Shown: positions 32,059 to 39,179 of the stretch, piece after piece
How the letters are laid out: every line of letters starts with the position of its first letter
Numbering within the stretch: position 1 is the first letter of the stretch
NCBI GenBank assembly: GCA_900546845.1
Contig: UREK01000019.1
Location: 1 to 39,179, forward strand
Length of the DNA stretch: 39,179 nt
DNA from: an uncultured Eubacteriales bacterium
Lineage (GTDB): Bacteria; Bacillota; Clostridia; Christensenellales; CAG-138
Direction: 5' to 3'
The notes under the pieces: generated by a model
What the model was told of the DNA's origin: nothing
What the model saw: only the letters and a program-made list of their open reading frames with translations
The model's database searches: none
Position numbers and translations under genes: made by a program

Positions 32059-33225
32059 ATGCCCAATGTGTTCGATTATCTTGCCTGGCGCGGCGACCTT
32101 GGCTTCGCCCAATCCCCGTTCAACGAAGTGGACAGCCTGATCCTATGCCGCCTTTCCTATATCCCGTTCGATGGCGTCGTGCCAGCGGAATTCCGGCAAA
32201 GCATTCCTCTTGCCGGCGCCGCCGCGCGCTGTCTGCATGGCATGCCTCCGCAGGGGATGCAGGGAGCCGTCCCGCTGCCTGGGGAGGCGGACGCTGCGCT
32301 GGAAGCTGCGGAAGCTCCGCCGCGCCGTTTTCGCCTGGCGGACGACGCGCGCCTGCTTGCCGCCCTTGCAGCCAGCCGCCGCTTTGGCGGCGCGCGCCTT
32401 TGCGGCTATGTGAACCTGCTCGACCCCGCCGCGGAAAAGCAGTTTTCCGCGCTCACCATCCTCTTGGAAGGCGAGCTCCCCTATGTCGCTTTCCGCGGCA
32501 CGGACGGCACGCTCGTCGGCTGGAAGGAGGATTTCAACATGAGCTTCCGTACCGTCGTGCCGGCGCAGCGGGACGCGGTGCAATACCTTTGTGCAGCTGG
32601 GGACGCGCTCTCCGGCCGTCTGCGCGTGGGCGGGCATTCCAAAGGCGGCAACCTCGCCGTGTACGCCTCCGCCTTCTGCGGAGAGGAAACGCAGGCACGC
32701 ATTGAAAGCGTTTACAACCACGATGGCCCCGGCTTCCTTTCCGAGGTCATCGCCCGCGAGGGCTTCCAGCGCGTGCTTGGGCGCGTGCATACGTTCGTGC
32801 CGCAATCCTCGGTCGTCGGCATGCTGTTGCAGCACGAAGAGGGCTGTTCCGTCGTCCACAGCACAAACACCTGGCTCCTGCAGCACGATCTGTATTCTTG
32901 GGAAACGGCCTGCAATGGGCTCCTCCTCACTGAGGAACGCACGCGCAGCAGCCGCTTCATAGATTCCACGATCAAAGCATGGCTCACACAGATGGCCCCG
33001 GAGGATCGCGGCAAGCTGGTGGACGGCGTATATACGGCGCTCGCCGCTTCCGGGGCAGTGACGGTCGCGGACCTCAATCGGCCAAAGACCGCCGTTGCCG
33101 TTTTACGCGAACTCAAGAAGCTGGATGAGCCAACCAAAGCTCTCCTCCAGCAGGCGATAGAGCTGTTGAGCACCTCCGCGCGGGAGAACCTGCCCGTAGT
33201 TTTGGAACGCATGCGCAGGGAGTGA
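32059..33225 (+). CDS. DUF2974 / Mbeg1-like alpha/beta hydrolase
   Basis: 388 residues. It begins MPNVFDYLAWRGDLGFAQSPFNEVDSLILCRLSYIPFD, the standard opening of DUF2974 proteins. A class-3-lipase-like core follows, with YVAFRGTDGTLVGWKEDFNMSF (oxyanion-side strand) and the nucleophile elbow GGHSKGGNLA (Ser194). These proteins are found across Clostridia and are taken to be cytosolic lipases or esterases, but the substrate is unknown. GGAGG is 7-8 bases before the ATG. It converges with the pseudouridine synthase gene, with only 8 bases between stops. Confidence 0.88.
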   Translation: MPNVFDYLAWRGDLGFAQSPFNEVDSLILCRLSYIPFDGVVPAEFRQSIPLAGAAARCLHGMPPQGMQGAVPLPGEADAALEAAEAPPRRFRLADDARLLAALAASRRFGGARLCGYVNLLDPAAEKQFSALTILLEGELPYVAFRGTDGTLVGWKEDFNMSFRTVVPAQRDAVQYLCAAGDALSGRLRVGGHSKGGNLAVYASAFCGEETQARIESVYNHDGPGFLSEVIAREGFQRVLGRVHTFVPQSSVVGMLLQHEEGCSVVHSTNTWLLQHDLYSWETACNGLLLTEERTRSSRFIDSTIKAWLTQMAPEDRGKLVDGVYTALAASGAVTVADLNRPKTAVAVLRELKKLDEPTKALLQQAIELLSTSARENLPVVLERMRRE

Positions 33226-33233
33226 CCGCGGCC

Positions 33234-34133
33234 TCATTTCCCGCTTTCGCCATAGTTGGCGAGCAGCGCGGCCATATCCTCCGGCAGCGGGGCGGTGAGG
33301 TGCAGCGCCGTGCCTGTGAGCGGGTGGGTAAGCCAGAGCTCCGCGGAGTGGAGCGCGGGCCGGGCGATGCGCGGGTCCCGCGCGCCGTAAAGCCAATCCC
33401 CGGCGAGGGGGAAGCCGAGCGCCGCCATGTGTACGCGCAGCTGGTGCGTGCGGCCCGTGCAGGGGATGAGGCGCAGGAGCGTGAAGCCGCCTGAGCGCGC
33501 GAGCGTCTCATATTCCGTGCGGGAAGGCGCGCCGTCGGGCCGCACAGCGCGCTGATACGTGGAGCCTTCCGCGAGGCCGATGGGCAACGTGACCGCGCCC
33601 CTGGGCGGTTCTACAGCGCCTGCGGCGACGCCGCGGTATTCCCGGCGGAAGCCGGGCGTATGCAGCATACGGCGCAAAAGTTCGTGCATGTAGCCGTTCT
33701 TGGCAAAGGTGATGATCCCCGTGGTGCCCCGGTCCAGCCGGCTGACGGGGTGCGGGATGCAATCCGGCGGCAGATAGGCCGCAAGCGCGTTTTCGAGCGT
33801 GAGCTCCTCCGGGTCGCGCGTGGATTGGTGGACGGCAAGCCCGGCGGGCTTGTTCAGGATGAGAATATCCGCGTCCTCATAGAGTACCGCAAGCGGTGCG
33901 GCCATGGGGTGCGGGCGTGGCGCGTCCGGCGCATCCCCGATCTCCGCCGTGAGCACGTCCCCGGCGCGGACGCAGGCCGTCGTGAATGCACGCACGCCGT
34001 TGAGCAAGATCCCTGTTTCGCGCAGCTTTACCCGGCGGATAAGGGATTCGGACATGCGCAGCTCCTGCGCGAGCAGGCTTTTGACCGTGCGCCCAGCTAG
34101 GTGTTCGTCAATCGTGAGCGTAAGCGTGCGCAT
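33234..34133 (-). CDS. RluA-family 23S rRNA/tRNA pseudouridine synthase
   Basis: 299 residues. An S4-like RNA-binding segment lies at the N terminus (SLLAQELRMSESLIRRVKLRETGILLNG). The catalytic domain has VLYEDADILILNKPAGLAVHQS and the catalytic Asp134 in HPVSRLDRGTTGI; the family usually has HRLD, here SRLD. CTGRTHQLRVHMAALGFPLAGDWLYG is the later conserved block. It turns specific uridines into pseudouridine; whether it acts like RluD, RluC or another member cannot be told. The start at 34133 has AGGAGG 4-5 bases upstream; the longer open frame runs into repeat copy C and is rejected. Confidence 0.92.
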   Translation of the reverse strand: MRTLTLTIDEHLAGRTVKSLLAQELRMSESLIRRVKLRETGILLNGVRAFTTACVRAGDVLTAEIGDAPDAPRPHPMAAPLAVLYEDADILILNKPAGLAVHQSTRDPEELTLENALAAYLPPDCIPHPVSRLDRGTTGIITFAKNGYMHELLRRMLHTPGFRREYRGVAAGAVEPPRGAVTLPIGLAEGSTYQRAVRPDGAPSRTEYETLARSGGFTLLRLIPCTGRTHQLRVHMAALGFPLAGDWLYGARDPRIARPALHSAELWLTHPLTGTALHLTAPLPEDMAALLANYGESGK

Positions 34134-34163
34134 GGGGCCTCCTTGGGGTGGGGTATTTGCCAC

Positions 34164-34192
34164 AGTATAGCACGTCCTGCGCGCACAGGCCA
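34164..34192 (-). promoter_or_regulatory. Possible promoter of the pseudouridine synthase gene
   Basis: TATACT at -10 with TGGCCT 17 bases upstream on the minus strand; the -35 is poor. Confidence 0.35.
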
Positions 34193-34304
34193 TATTTGAG
34201 ATATAGAATGTCACGGGGAGAGCAATCCTACGGGGGTACTTTGCAAAGCGGCCGCGGAGGGAACGATTCCTCCCGATATGTTTTACGAAATGCCGCTGTG
34301 ATAA

Positions 34305-34478
34305 GGCAATCCCCCGTCGGCGCTTATGCCGCCGCCACCCCCTTTCAAAAAGGGGGCGTTTGGGCGTGGTAAACTCCAATGGCTTTCGTATTCGGACGGC
34401 GCACGGGAGCGCTCAGGCCAAAAGGCTCCTTTGGCAAAGGAGCTGGCAACGGCGTGAGCCGTTGACTGAGGATTGTCC
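34305..34478 (+). repeat. Hairpin-rich intergenic repeat, copy C
   Basis: Runs from GGCAATCCCCCGTC to GACTGAGGATTGTCC. The conserved CCCCCTTT..AAAGGGGG and GGCTCCTTTGGCAAAGGAGC blocks match copies A and B. The end hairpins have different stems: CGGC..GCCG at the left and CAACGGC-GTGA-GCCGTTG at the right. It sits alone in the gap 34134-34617; the rest of that gap shows no gene, only a weak TTCAAA-17-TTATAG promoter candidate near 34532. Confidence 0.85.
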
Positions 34479-34617
34479 TGCTTTCGCAGCCTTTGTTATA
34501 CGCTGCACCATATCATTACACCGAAATAGGTTCAAAAATACAACCCCTTCCGGTTATAGAACGGCTGTCATTTTTTGGCGTAACATGAAACATGCAGGAA
34601 TGCTGAGGTGCATGCGG

Positions 34618-34866
34618 ATGTTCAAAATCGAAAATGAATTCAAAAACGCCACAGTCGCCCGGACAGTTCGCTTTACCGAGGCGCTTTTTGACAGGCTGAA
34701 CCGCATTGCGCAGGAAAATGACATATCCTTTAATCTGCTCGTCCTGCAATGCTGTAAATACGCGTTGGATCACATTGCGCCGCCGGATTCCGAAGAACCC
34801 AATCACAATTATTCCGCTGGCGATTATGTCTATCGAAATATGCACAAGCCAAAGGAGGCCCCATAA
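34618..34866 (+). CDS. Ribbon-helix-helix DNA-binding protein (Arc/CopG-like)
   Basis: 82 residues. VARTVRFTEALFDRLNRIAQENDISFNLLVLQCCKYALDHI is a textbook ribbon-helix-helix: a short basic strand (ARTVRFTE) followed by two helices. Such proteins bind DNA as dimers and are often antitoxins or autoregulators. The start is not certain: GAGGTG at 34605-34610 is best spaced for the ATG at 34618, but ATGs at 34600 and 34612 are in frame. Its stop overlaps the next start (TAATG), so the two genes are coupled. No RelE/ParE-like toxin is apparent next to it. Confidence 0.75.
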   Translation: MFKIENEFKNATVARTVRFTEALFDRLNRIAQENDISFNLLVLQCCKYALDHIAPPDSEEPNHNYSAGDYVYRNMHKPKEAP

Positions 34867-35090
34867 TGTACTCCGATGCCGAAATAAACGAGATTTTCGA
34901 GAAGGTCGCCCTGCAGGAAGGTGTGAGCGCGGAAACCATGCGCGCGGAGATCGCCCTTGCAATACAGGAATCCATGAAAACCACCGACCCGGTGGCGCAG
35001 GAACATTGGCGCAGCATGCAAAAAGGCGGAAAAATGCCCACGCCGGAGGATGTGTTCCGCTACCTGATGCAGCTCATAGCAGACGCATAA
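34866..35090 (+). CDS. Small helical protein coupled to the RHH gene
   Basis: 74 residues, acidic and helical: begins MYSDAEINEIFEKVALQEGVSAETMRAEIALAIQ and ends with TPEDVFRYLMQLIADA. The EGVS-x-ET-R-EI--AI segment plus W.....GG.MPTPED resembles small clostridial proteins with weak likeness to the C-terminal part of Spo0A; I hold that only loosely. AGGAGG lies 7 bases before the ATG. It is translationally coupled to the ribbon-helix-helix protein and could be its partner. Confidence 0.6.
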   Translation: MYSDAEINEIFEKVALQEGVSAETMRAEIALAIQESMKTTDPVAQEHWRSMQKGGKMPTPEDVFRYLMQLIADA

Positions 35091-35096
35091 ACAGCA

Positions 35097-35124
35097 AAAA
35101 GGCGCTCCCTGCGGAGCGCCTTTT
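35097..35124. terminator. Shared terminator between convergent genes
   Basis: AAAAGGCGCTCC-CTGC-GGAGCGCCTTTT. The flanking A and T runs let it stop the RHH operon on the plus strand and rplL on the minus strand. Confidence 0.88.
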
Positions 35125-35143
35125 GTTTGCGGTTTGCGAAATC

Positions 35144-35512
35144 TTATTTGACTTCCACAGTCGCGCCGACTTCCTTGAAGGTGGCGACGATCTTCTCGCA
35201 CTCTTCCTTGGAGATGCCTTCCTTGAGGGGCTTGGGCGCGTTGTCGACCAGCTCCTTGGCTTCCTTCAGGCCGAGGCCGGTCAGCTCGCGGACGGCCTTG
35301 ATGACCTTGATCTTCTCGGAACCAACGTCCTTGAGGATCGCGTCGAACTCGGTCTTCTCTTCCACGGCTTCGGCAGCCTGCGCGGGGCCGGCAACGGCCA
35401 CGGCGGTGGCGGCGGCGGAAACGCCAAACTCCTCTTCGAGGGCCTTAACGAGCTCGGAGAGCTCAAGAACGGTCATCGCCTTAATATCGGCAATCAGTTG
35501 CTCTTTATTCAT
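35144..35512 (-). CDS. rplL: Ribosomal protein bL12 (L7/L12)
   Basis: 122 residues. The N-terminal dimerisation domain (MNKEQLIADIKAMTVLELSELVKALEEEFGV), an Ala/Val-rich hinge and the C-terminal domain (EKTEFDAILKDVGSEKIKVIKAVRELTGLGLKEAKELVDNAPKPLKEGISKEECEKIVATFKEVGATVEVK) are all standard. It forms the flexible stalk that recruits translation factors. AGGAGG lies 8 bases before the ATG. It follows rplJ by 55 bases in the usual order and ends at a shared terminator. Confidence 0.97.
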   Translation of the reverse strand: MNKEQLIADIKAMTVLELSELVKALEEEFGVSAAATAVAVAGPAQAAEAVEEKTEFDAILKDVGSEKIKVIKAVRELTGLGLKEAKELVDNAPKPLKEGISKEECEKIVATFKEVGATVEVK

Positions 35513-35567
35513 TGTGATATATCCTCCTGTAAGTATTTTTTAAAGTAAGTTAGGGGCTGTCTGCCGG

Positions 35568-36086
35568 TTATTCGGCGGCGGGAGCGCCCTCGCCCTTCTG
35601 CTTTGCGATCTGGTCGAGCACGATTGCAAGGCCGGAGATGGGGCTCATCATGCTGCCCAGCAAGCGCGCAAGCAGCACTTCGCGGGAGGGCAGATCGGCC
35701 AGCGCGTTCATCGCTGCGGAGTCGCTCACGACGCCGTTGATGATGCCGCCCTTCATTTCGCACTTCTTGTACTTTTTGATGGCCTCCTTGAGGATCTTCG
35801 CCGGAGCGACCGCATCGTCGTACCCGAACGCGAACGCGGAAGGCCCTTTCAGGAAATCGTGGATCTTTTCGTCGATGCCGTCTTCCCTTGCGGCGCGTTC
35901 GACGATGGAGTTCTTCAGAACCACATATTCAACGCCAGCCTTGCGCATGTCGTTGCGCAGCGCGGTGACTTCCTCAACGGTGAGCCCGCGGTAATCAAAC
36001 ACGACTACGGACTGCGCCTTTGCGATCTTTTCCTTGATCTCGGCGACCTGCTGGGCCTTCATTTCAATGATTTTAGCATTTGCCAT
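35568..36086 (-). CDS. rplJ: Ribosomal protein uL10
   Basis: 172 residues, normal for Bacillota. It begins MANAKIIEMKAQQVAEIKEKIAKAQSVVVFDYRGLTVEEVTALRNDMRKAGVEYVVLKN, the conserved rRNA-binding domain. The C-terminal helix that carries L12 dimers is present (MMSPISGLAIVLDQIAKQKGEGAPAAE). The start at 36086 has AGGAGG upstream; the longer open frame reads through the leader RNA. It is preceded by the L10 leader, through which the L10-L12 complex represses its own synthesis. Confidence 0.97.
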   Translation of the reverse strand: MANAKIIEMKAQQVAEIKEKIAKAQSVVVFDYRGLTVEEVTALRNDMRKAGVEYVVLKNSIVERAAREDGIDEKIHDFLKGPSAFAFGYDDAVAPAKILKEAIKKYKKCEMKGGIINGVVSDSAAMNALADLPSREVLLARLLGSMMSPISGLAIVLDQIAKQKGEGAPAAE

Positions 36087-36112
36087 GGTTTTCACCTCCT
36101 TCAAAAATAAAT

Positions 36113-36132
36113 CCCCTGCCGAAAGACAGGGG
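36113..36132 (-). terminator. Attenuator-like hairpin in the rplJ leader
   Basis: CCCCTGTC..GCAGGGG stem followed by ATTTATTTTT on the minus strand, between the L10 leader and the rplJ ribosome binding site. It could serve as the expression-platform terminator. Confidence 0.6.
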
Positions 36133-36135
36133 ACG

Positions 36136-36229
36136 AAAGCACGCAAAAACAAACTTGCGAAACTCCACCTCGGCGGGATATTAAGCCTTGCGGCACCTGC
36201 TGTCTTCGGCATATTCAGTTCCAAGGGTT
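36136..36229 (-). promoter_or_regulatory. Ribosomal protein L10 leader RNA
   Basis: On the minus strand the leader carries GAAGACAGCAGGTGCCGCAA, then GGCTTAAT and CCCGCCGAGG. These are the conserved segments of the L10 leader found upstream of rplJ in Bacillota. The L10-L12 complex binds this RNA to shut off rplJL. Confidence 0.9.
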
Positions 36230-36258
36230 ACTTTACCACACCGGACGCCGCTTGTCAA
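36230..36258 (-). promoter_or_regulatory. Promoter of rplJ-rplL
   Basis: TTGACA, 17 bases, TAAAGT on the minus strand; transcription would begin right at the start of the L10 leader. Confidence 0.8.
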
Positions 36259-36294
36259 CGGGGAAATCCGGCGCGGATGTTTTTCCGCCCCACG

Positions 36295-36332
36295 AAAAAC
36301 CGGGAACGGCCCTGCGGCCTGCTCCCGGTTCC
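36295..36332 (-). terminator. Terminator of the sortase-fusion gene
   Basis: On the minus strand, GGAACCGGGA..TCCCGGTTTTT with a GC-rich upper stem and five T, 17 bases after the stop codon. Confidence 0.85.
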
Positions 36333-36348
36333 AATTTTCCGTTTCGGA

Positions 36349-38451
36349 TCAGTCTACGCGCTTGAGGAAGAAGAACAGGCGCGCATTCTTGTTCGCGTCC
36401 GCATGCTCGGTGGCGCAGGTGAACACGGTGAGGAAGGTGTCCTCGGTGGTGACAGTGGTGTCGATCTGCACCTCGGAAAGGCCGATCTGCTTGTCGATCC
36501 ACTCCTGGATGCCCGCGTCGTCAGTACGGTTGTGGGAGCCCCACCAGATGTTGTCGTACCAATCCTTCTCCGCATCGGCCGGAGCTTTGGTCTCATACAT
36601 GGCGAAAATCTCATAGCGCGTTTCCACGCCGTAGAGGTTCAGCGTCCAGACGCGGTCCGCATACACGTCGAAATCCGGGAGATCCACAAGCTCCTTGCCG
36701 CAATACTTCTTTTGCAGGCAGTTCGTTTCGCCCACGTTGAACTCCTGCAGGTGGTGCAGCTGGTGGAACATGCTGCCGGAGGGGCGGGAGTTGTGGCCGG
36801 TGACGACGGTATTCTTGGTGTAGCCGTAATAGTAGGCATAGATTGCGGCAGACTCGGACGATTCCTTTTCAAACGTATGGTCATTGTAATACCATTTGCC
36901 CGTGCGGTCGAACATGATGGGGTAATCAATGTTCGTGCCCTCGATCGTGATGTAGCCTACGGTGTCTTCGTTCTGGGCATACGCTTCTTCATACTTGCTC
37001 TCTTCGGCAGTAGTGGCGCGGTCCCAGTCGCCATACTGTGCGAGTTTGCCCGTTCCTTCGGCATAAGCGCGGATAACATTCACGCCCGCGATCATACGGT
37101 TAGCGTCCGTGTAGGTGTAATAGGATTTCTCCTCGCCATTGAGCGCAGCGGTGAATTCTTCGATCTTGCCCCAGTCCGCATCGTCGCAGGCGCGCGCGGC
37201 GCGCAGCGCGGCGGTGGAAAGCTGCTGGCCCTTTTCGATATAGTCCAGGACGGCCTGCGCGTCCTCTTCGGTGATCGCGCCGTCGCCGTTCACGTCGCCC
37301 ATGAGCACAACGGTCGCAAGCGGCGTACCCTCCTGCTGATAGGCCGCAAGGCCGGTCTTGATGAGGTCGGCGTCGGTGAGGCCTTCGCCTTCAAAGAACG
37401 CAGTTTCAGAACCGGTCAGCGCCCTGAGGACGGCGGTCGCTTCCGCAATGGTCATACCCGGACGGAAGCCGATGAGGTATTCGCCCTCAACATGCGGGCG
37501 CAGGAAAAAGCGGTCCACCGCGCACTGGAGGTCGTCGTTCACGCCATAGCCTACGGCGGTACCGTCCCGGTGCATGAGCACAATGTGCTGCGTGCCGACA
37601 GCCGCGCCAACCACGTCCTTTTCAGCGGAAAGGTCGATGGAAGCGTCGGCAAGCGCGGCGACGACGGTGCCGTCCGCCTTCACGCCGACTATGCCATACG
37701 CGCCCGCCGCGACGGCGCTAAGGCCGCTCCAGGCGGAAACGTCCGTGCCGTTGGAAACGAGGGCCGTGCCGCCGCTGGTCAGGGCAGCCGCTACATCCCC
37801 GCCCGCTGAGATGGCAACCACGTCCTTCCACGCGGAAACATCCGGCGCGGCGCCTGCGGTCACGAGCGTGCCCGCGGAGGTAAGGCCGAGGGTAAACGCA
37901 TCGCCCGCAGCGATGGCCACGATGTCGCTCCAACCGGTCACTTCGCACTGGCCGGAGGCGGTATCGCCCACGGCGACGACAGTGCCGTCCGTCTTGAGGC
38001 CGACGAGGTGCGTCTTGCCCGCTGCAATGCTGTGCAGGCCGGTCCAAGCGGAAGCGGCTTCCCAAGAGGCGGAATCCGCAAGGCCGGTGCCGTCGCCTGC
38101 GAGCACGAGCGTACCGTCCGCAGTCACGCCTGCGGTAAACAGCTCGCCTGCGGCGATATATACGAGGTTCTCCCAGCCGGAGACCTTGCGCTGGCCAGCG
38201 GTGTCATGCCCGGCGGAAACAGCGGTGCCGTCCGCACGGAGGCCGACGGTATGCACGCTGCCCGCGGCAACCATGCCAATGGGCGCTTCCGGCTGGGTCA
38301 GGCCAAGGCTGGCGTCCGGGGTTTCCACGGGGGTGGGGGTCTCGACCGGCCCGACGTCGATGGGTTGATCCGTGTTGCCATCGCCGCAGCCAACTACCGC
38401 AAACGCGGTCAGCAGCGCAAGCAGCAAGGCGATCCACTTTTTCATATTCAT
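36349..38451 (-). CDS. Lipoprotein with RCC1-like repeats, dockerin-like module and class B sortase domain
   Basis: 700 residues. 1-22: lipoprotein signal (MNMKKWIALLLALLTAFAVVGC, C22 lipidated). 23-58: Pro/Thr linker. About 60-312: seven RCC1-like repeats of the form AAG..HTVGLRADGTVVAVGD..GQ..V..W..IVA, enough for one seven-bladed propeller. 385-437: a dockerin-like module, first half GDVNGDGAITEEDAQAVLDYI with intact calcium ligands, second half degenerate (ACDDADWGKIEEF). About 484-700: class B sortase domain with His553 (VVTGHNSRPSG), Cys679 (VFTC) and Arg691 (NARLFFF), the full catalytic triad. Sortase B cleaves a sorting signal and links proteins to cell wall. The start at 38451 follows AGGAGG by 6 bases. 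The combination is very unusual. Confidence 0.92.
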   Translation of the reverse strand: MNMKKWIALLLALLTAFAVVGCGDGNTDQPIDVGPVETPTPVETPDASLGLTQPEAPIGMVAAGSVHTVGLRADGTAVSAGHDTAGQRKVSGWENLVYIAAGELFTAGVTADGTLVLAGDGTGLADSASWEAASAWTGLHSIAAGKTHLVGLKTDGTVVAVGDTASGQCEVTGWSDIVAIAAGDAFTLGLTSAGTLVTAGAAPDVSAWKDVVAISAGGDVAAALTSGGTALVSNGTDVSAWSGLSAVAAGAYGIVGVKADGTVVAALADASIDLSAEKDVVGAAVGTQHIVLMHRDGTAVGYGVNDDLQCAVDRFFLRPHVEGEYLIGFRPGMTIAEATAVLRALTGSETAFFEGEGLTDADLIKTGLAAYQQEGTPLATVVLMGDVNGDGAITEEDAQAVLDYIEKGQQLSTAALRAARACDDADWGKIEEFTAALNGEEKSYYTYTDANRMIAGVNVIRAYAEGTGKLAQYGDWDRATTAEESKYEEAYAQNEDTVGYITIEGTNIDYPIMFDRTGKWYYNDHTFEKESSESAAIYAYYYGYTKNTVVTGHNSRPSGSMFHQLHHLQEFNVGETNCLQKKYCGKELVDLPDFDVYADRVWTLNLYGVETRYEIFAMYETKAPADAEKDWYDNIWWGSHNRTDDAGIQEWIDKQIGLSEVQIDTTVTTEDTFLTVFTCATEHADANKNARLFFFLKRVD

Positions 38452-38523
38452 TGCATTCCTCCTAAAATAATATCGCGCGTAAAGTTCGCGGCGCGCGAAG
38501 CCGCCGCACAATAATACAAACGT

Positions 38524-38553
38524 ATCATACCATAAAACGGTTGCGGGCGGCAA
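38524..38553 (-). promoter_or_regulatory. Promoter of the sortase-fusion gene
   Basis: TTGCCG, 18 bases, TATGAT on the minus strand, about 75 bases before the ATG. The leader holds a GCGGCG..CGCCGC hairpin. Nothing else was found in 38554-38758. Confidence 0.6.
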
Positions 38554-38758
38554 ATGCTCTTATCGTTTTTTACAGCACGTTCATAAAATTTTCCGTTGAG
38601 CCCGAAATTGCGTTTCTCCAAACAGAGTGTTATATGGATCCATACCCAATCATATCCGGCGCATCCGCCGGGCATTCGGGCAGGCAATCCTGTGGCAAAT
38701 GGCATTTTATCGGGATTTTCACCTTACGCTTCCGCCGTTGGCACGGCCAGCACTCGCC

Positions 38759-39118
38759 TTATCCGGAAACCGATCCGCGCATTTCTCCATCGCCTACACG
38801 ATATGGACTATTTGGAAACCATTTTGATTGAACAAAGTAAGTTCTTAAGCCTCATTATCATTTAAATTGCGTCGATACCCATGTCGCGTTGTAGCCATCT
38901 GTAACTGCATCAGCACAGTCCCATGGAAAAGCATTTGTGCATGCAAAAATTGCACAGGCCGCGACTGCTCGGCTTCTCAACGTACTATCTTTCTTTTCTT
39001 GGCTCTCCTTGGCACAATCATCCATATTAATCAAACGTCCATAGGCATCTAGTATTTTTTTGCTCAATGCCTGCAACATGGATTTAGCTCATAAGTAAAT
39101 TCCTCGCGAGTTAATTTT
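38759..39118 (-). pseudogene. Decayed PD-(D/E)XK-type nuclease gene, N-terminal part
   Basis: Read on the minus strand, pieces of one protein appear in shifting frames. First LTREEFTYELNP (stop-free, from ~39115), then MLQALSKKILDAYGRLI...LRSRAVAACAIFACTNAFPWDCADAVTDGYN (39079 to ~38893), then DMGIDAI, NDNEA, and finally YFVQSKWFPNSP (from 38839). The series R-AVAA-AI..T...A..VTDG...GIDAI...(Y)FVQSKW is the N-terminal nuclease-type motif set (D, GIDA, QSK) seen in AIPR/abortive-infection-like and related phage-defence proteins. At least three frameshifts and one or more stops make it non-functional, and the rest of the gene is missing. It is AT-rich compared with its neighbours. Confidence 0.7.
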
Positions 39119-39179
39119 TTAATTATCCATGGCCTCCATCACTTTTCGGAGCGCCTTTTTCGTAACGTAACGTTCCTTT
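39119..39179 (-). CDS. 3' end of an unidentified minus-strand gene
   Basis: Nineteen codons run in from the right edge and end at a TAA at 39119-39121. The peptide is basic then acidic (begins KERYVTKKALRKV, ends EAMDN), which looks like a real helical C terminus. It could equally be an earlier fragment of the decayed nuclease gene next to it. Too short to identify. Confidence 0.35.
   Translation of the reverse strand, partial: KERYVTKKALRKVMEAMDN

Noticed and set aside
37230..37310. Dockerin-like segment as evidence of a cellulosome
   Set aside because: No cohesin, scaffoldin or glycoside hydrolase is visible in the window, and the second calcium loop is degenerate. It is reported only as a dockerin-like module.
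36034..37809. 591-codon plus-strand frame across the sortase-fusion gene and L10 leader
   Set aside because: It runs antisense through sortase catalytic motifs and a conserved leader RNA; no start site or domain.
38541..38865. Plus-strand ORFs of 66-96 codons
   Set aside because: No ribosome binding site or domain; they overlap the decayed nuclease sequence on the other strand.

Overview
The window looks like chromosome of a GC-rich, low-GC-lineage-type Gram-positive (Bacillota, class Clostridia, probably a gut anaerobe). The evidence is a T-box leader on the branched-chain amino acid operon, an r-protein L10 leader, AGGAGG-type ribosome binding sites, a CdaR/PucR regulator, a CarD-like protein, a type III glutamine synthetase, a class B sortase and a cell-wall sorting signal. 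The genus cannot be fixed from sequence alone. No rRNA, tRNA, CRISPR array, phage module or intact insertion sequence was seen.

Layout. 2-1000: 3' end of a surface protein with an InlB-type repeat and a PPQTG sorting signal. 1081-1338: first copy of a hairpin-rich intergenic repeat. 1358-3574: a PP2C phosphatase and a CdaR regulator, divergent. 3914-4303: small membrane protein. 4492-10518: a complete peptide ABC importer (binding lipoprotein, two permeases, two ATPases). 10603-14354: a GyrI-like protein, a two-gene ABC-2 exporter and its likely XRE/membrane regulator, all on the minus strand. 14658-14842: broken TetR gene. 14987-27363: T-box controlled ilvB-ilvN-ilvC-ilvD-leuA-leuC-leuD-leuB-(AAA+ ATPase)-ilvA. 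This covers valine and leucine synthesis from pyruvate, plus the threonine deaminase that feeds isoleucine synthesis. 27501-30890: small Cys-rich protein, CarD-like regulator, glutamine synthetase III.

30981-35090 is an accessory-looking stretch. It holds repeat arrays, an AT-richer XRE regulator divergent from a small orphan gene with twin operators between them, a DUF2974 (Mbeg1-like) hydrolase, an RluA-type pseudouridine synthase, and a ribbon-helix-helix plus small helical protein pair. 35144-36258 is rplJ-rplL with its autoregulatory leader. 36349-38451 encodes the most unusual protein here: a lipoprotein that joins a seven-repeat RCC1-like propeller, a dockerin-like module and a class B sortase domain. 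The right end (38759-39118) is the wreck of a PD-(D/E)XK-type nuclease gene, followed by the last codons of another minus-strand gene.

How the parts relate. The sortase fusion and the PPQTG surface protein at the two ends could be enzyme and substrate, since clostridial class B sortases are known to accept (S/P)PXTG signals. The T-box would switch on the long ilv/leu operon when a branched-chain aminoacyl-tRNA is uncharged; an internal terminator-like hairpin after ilvC may reduce expression of the distal genes. The repeat arrays share ends and keep their hairpins while the stem sequences change, which suggests that the structure itself matters.
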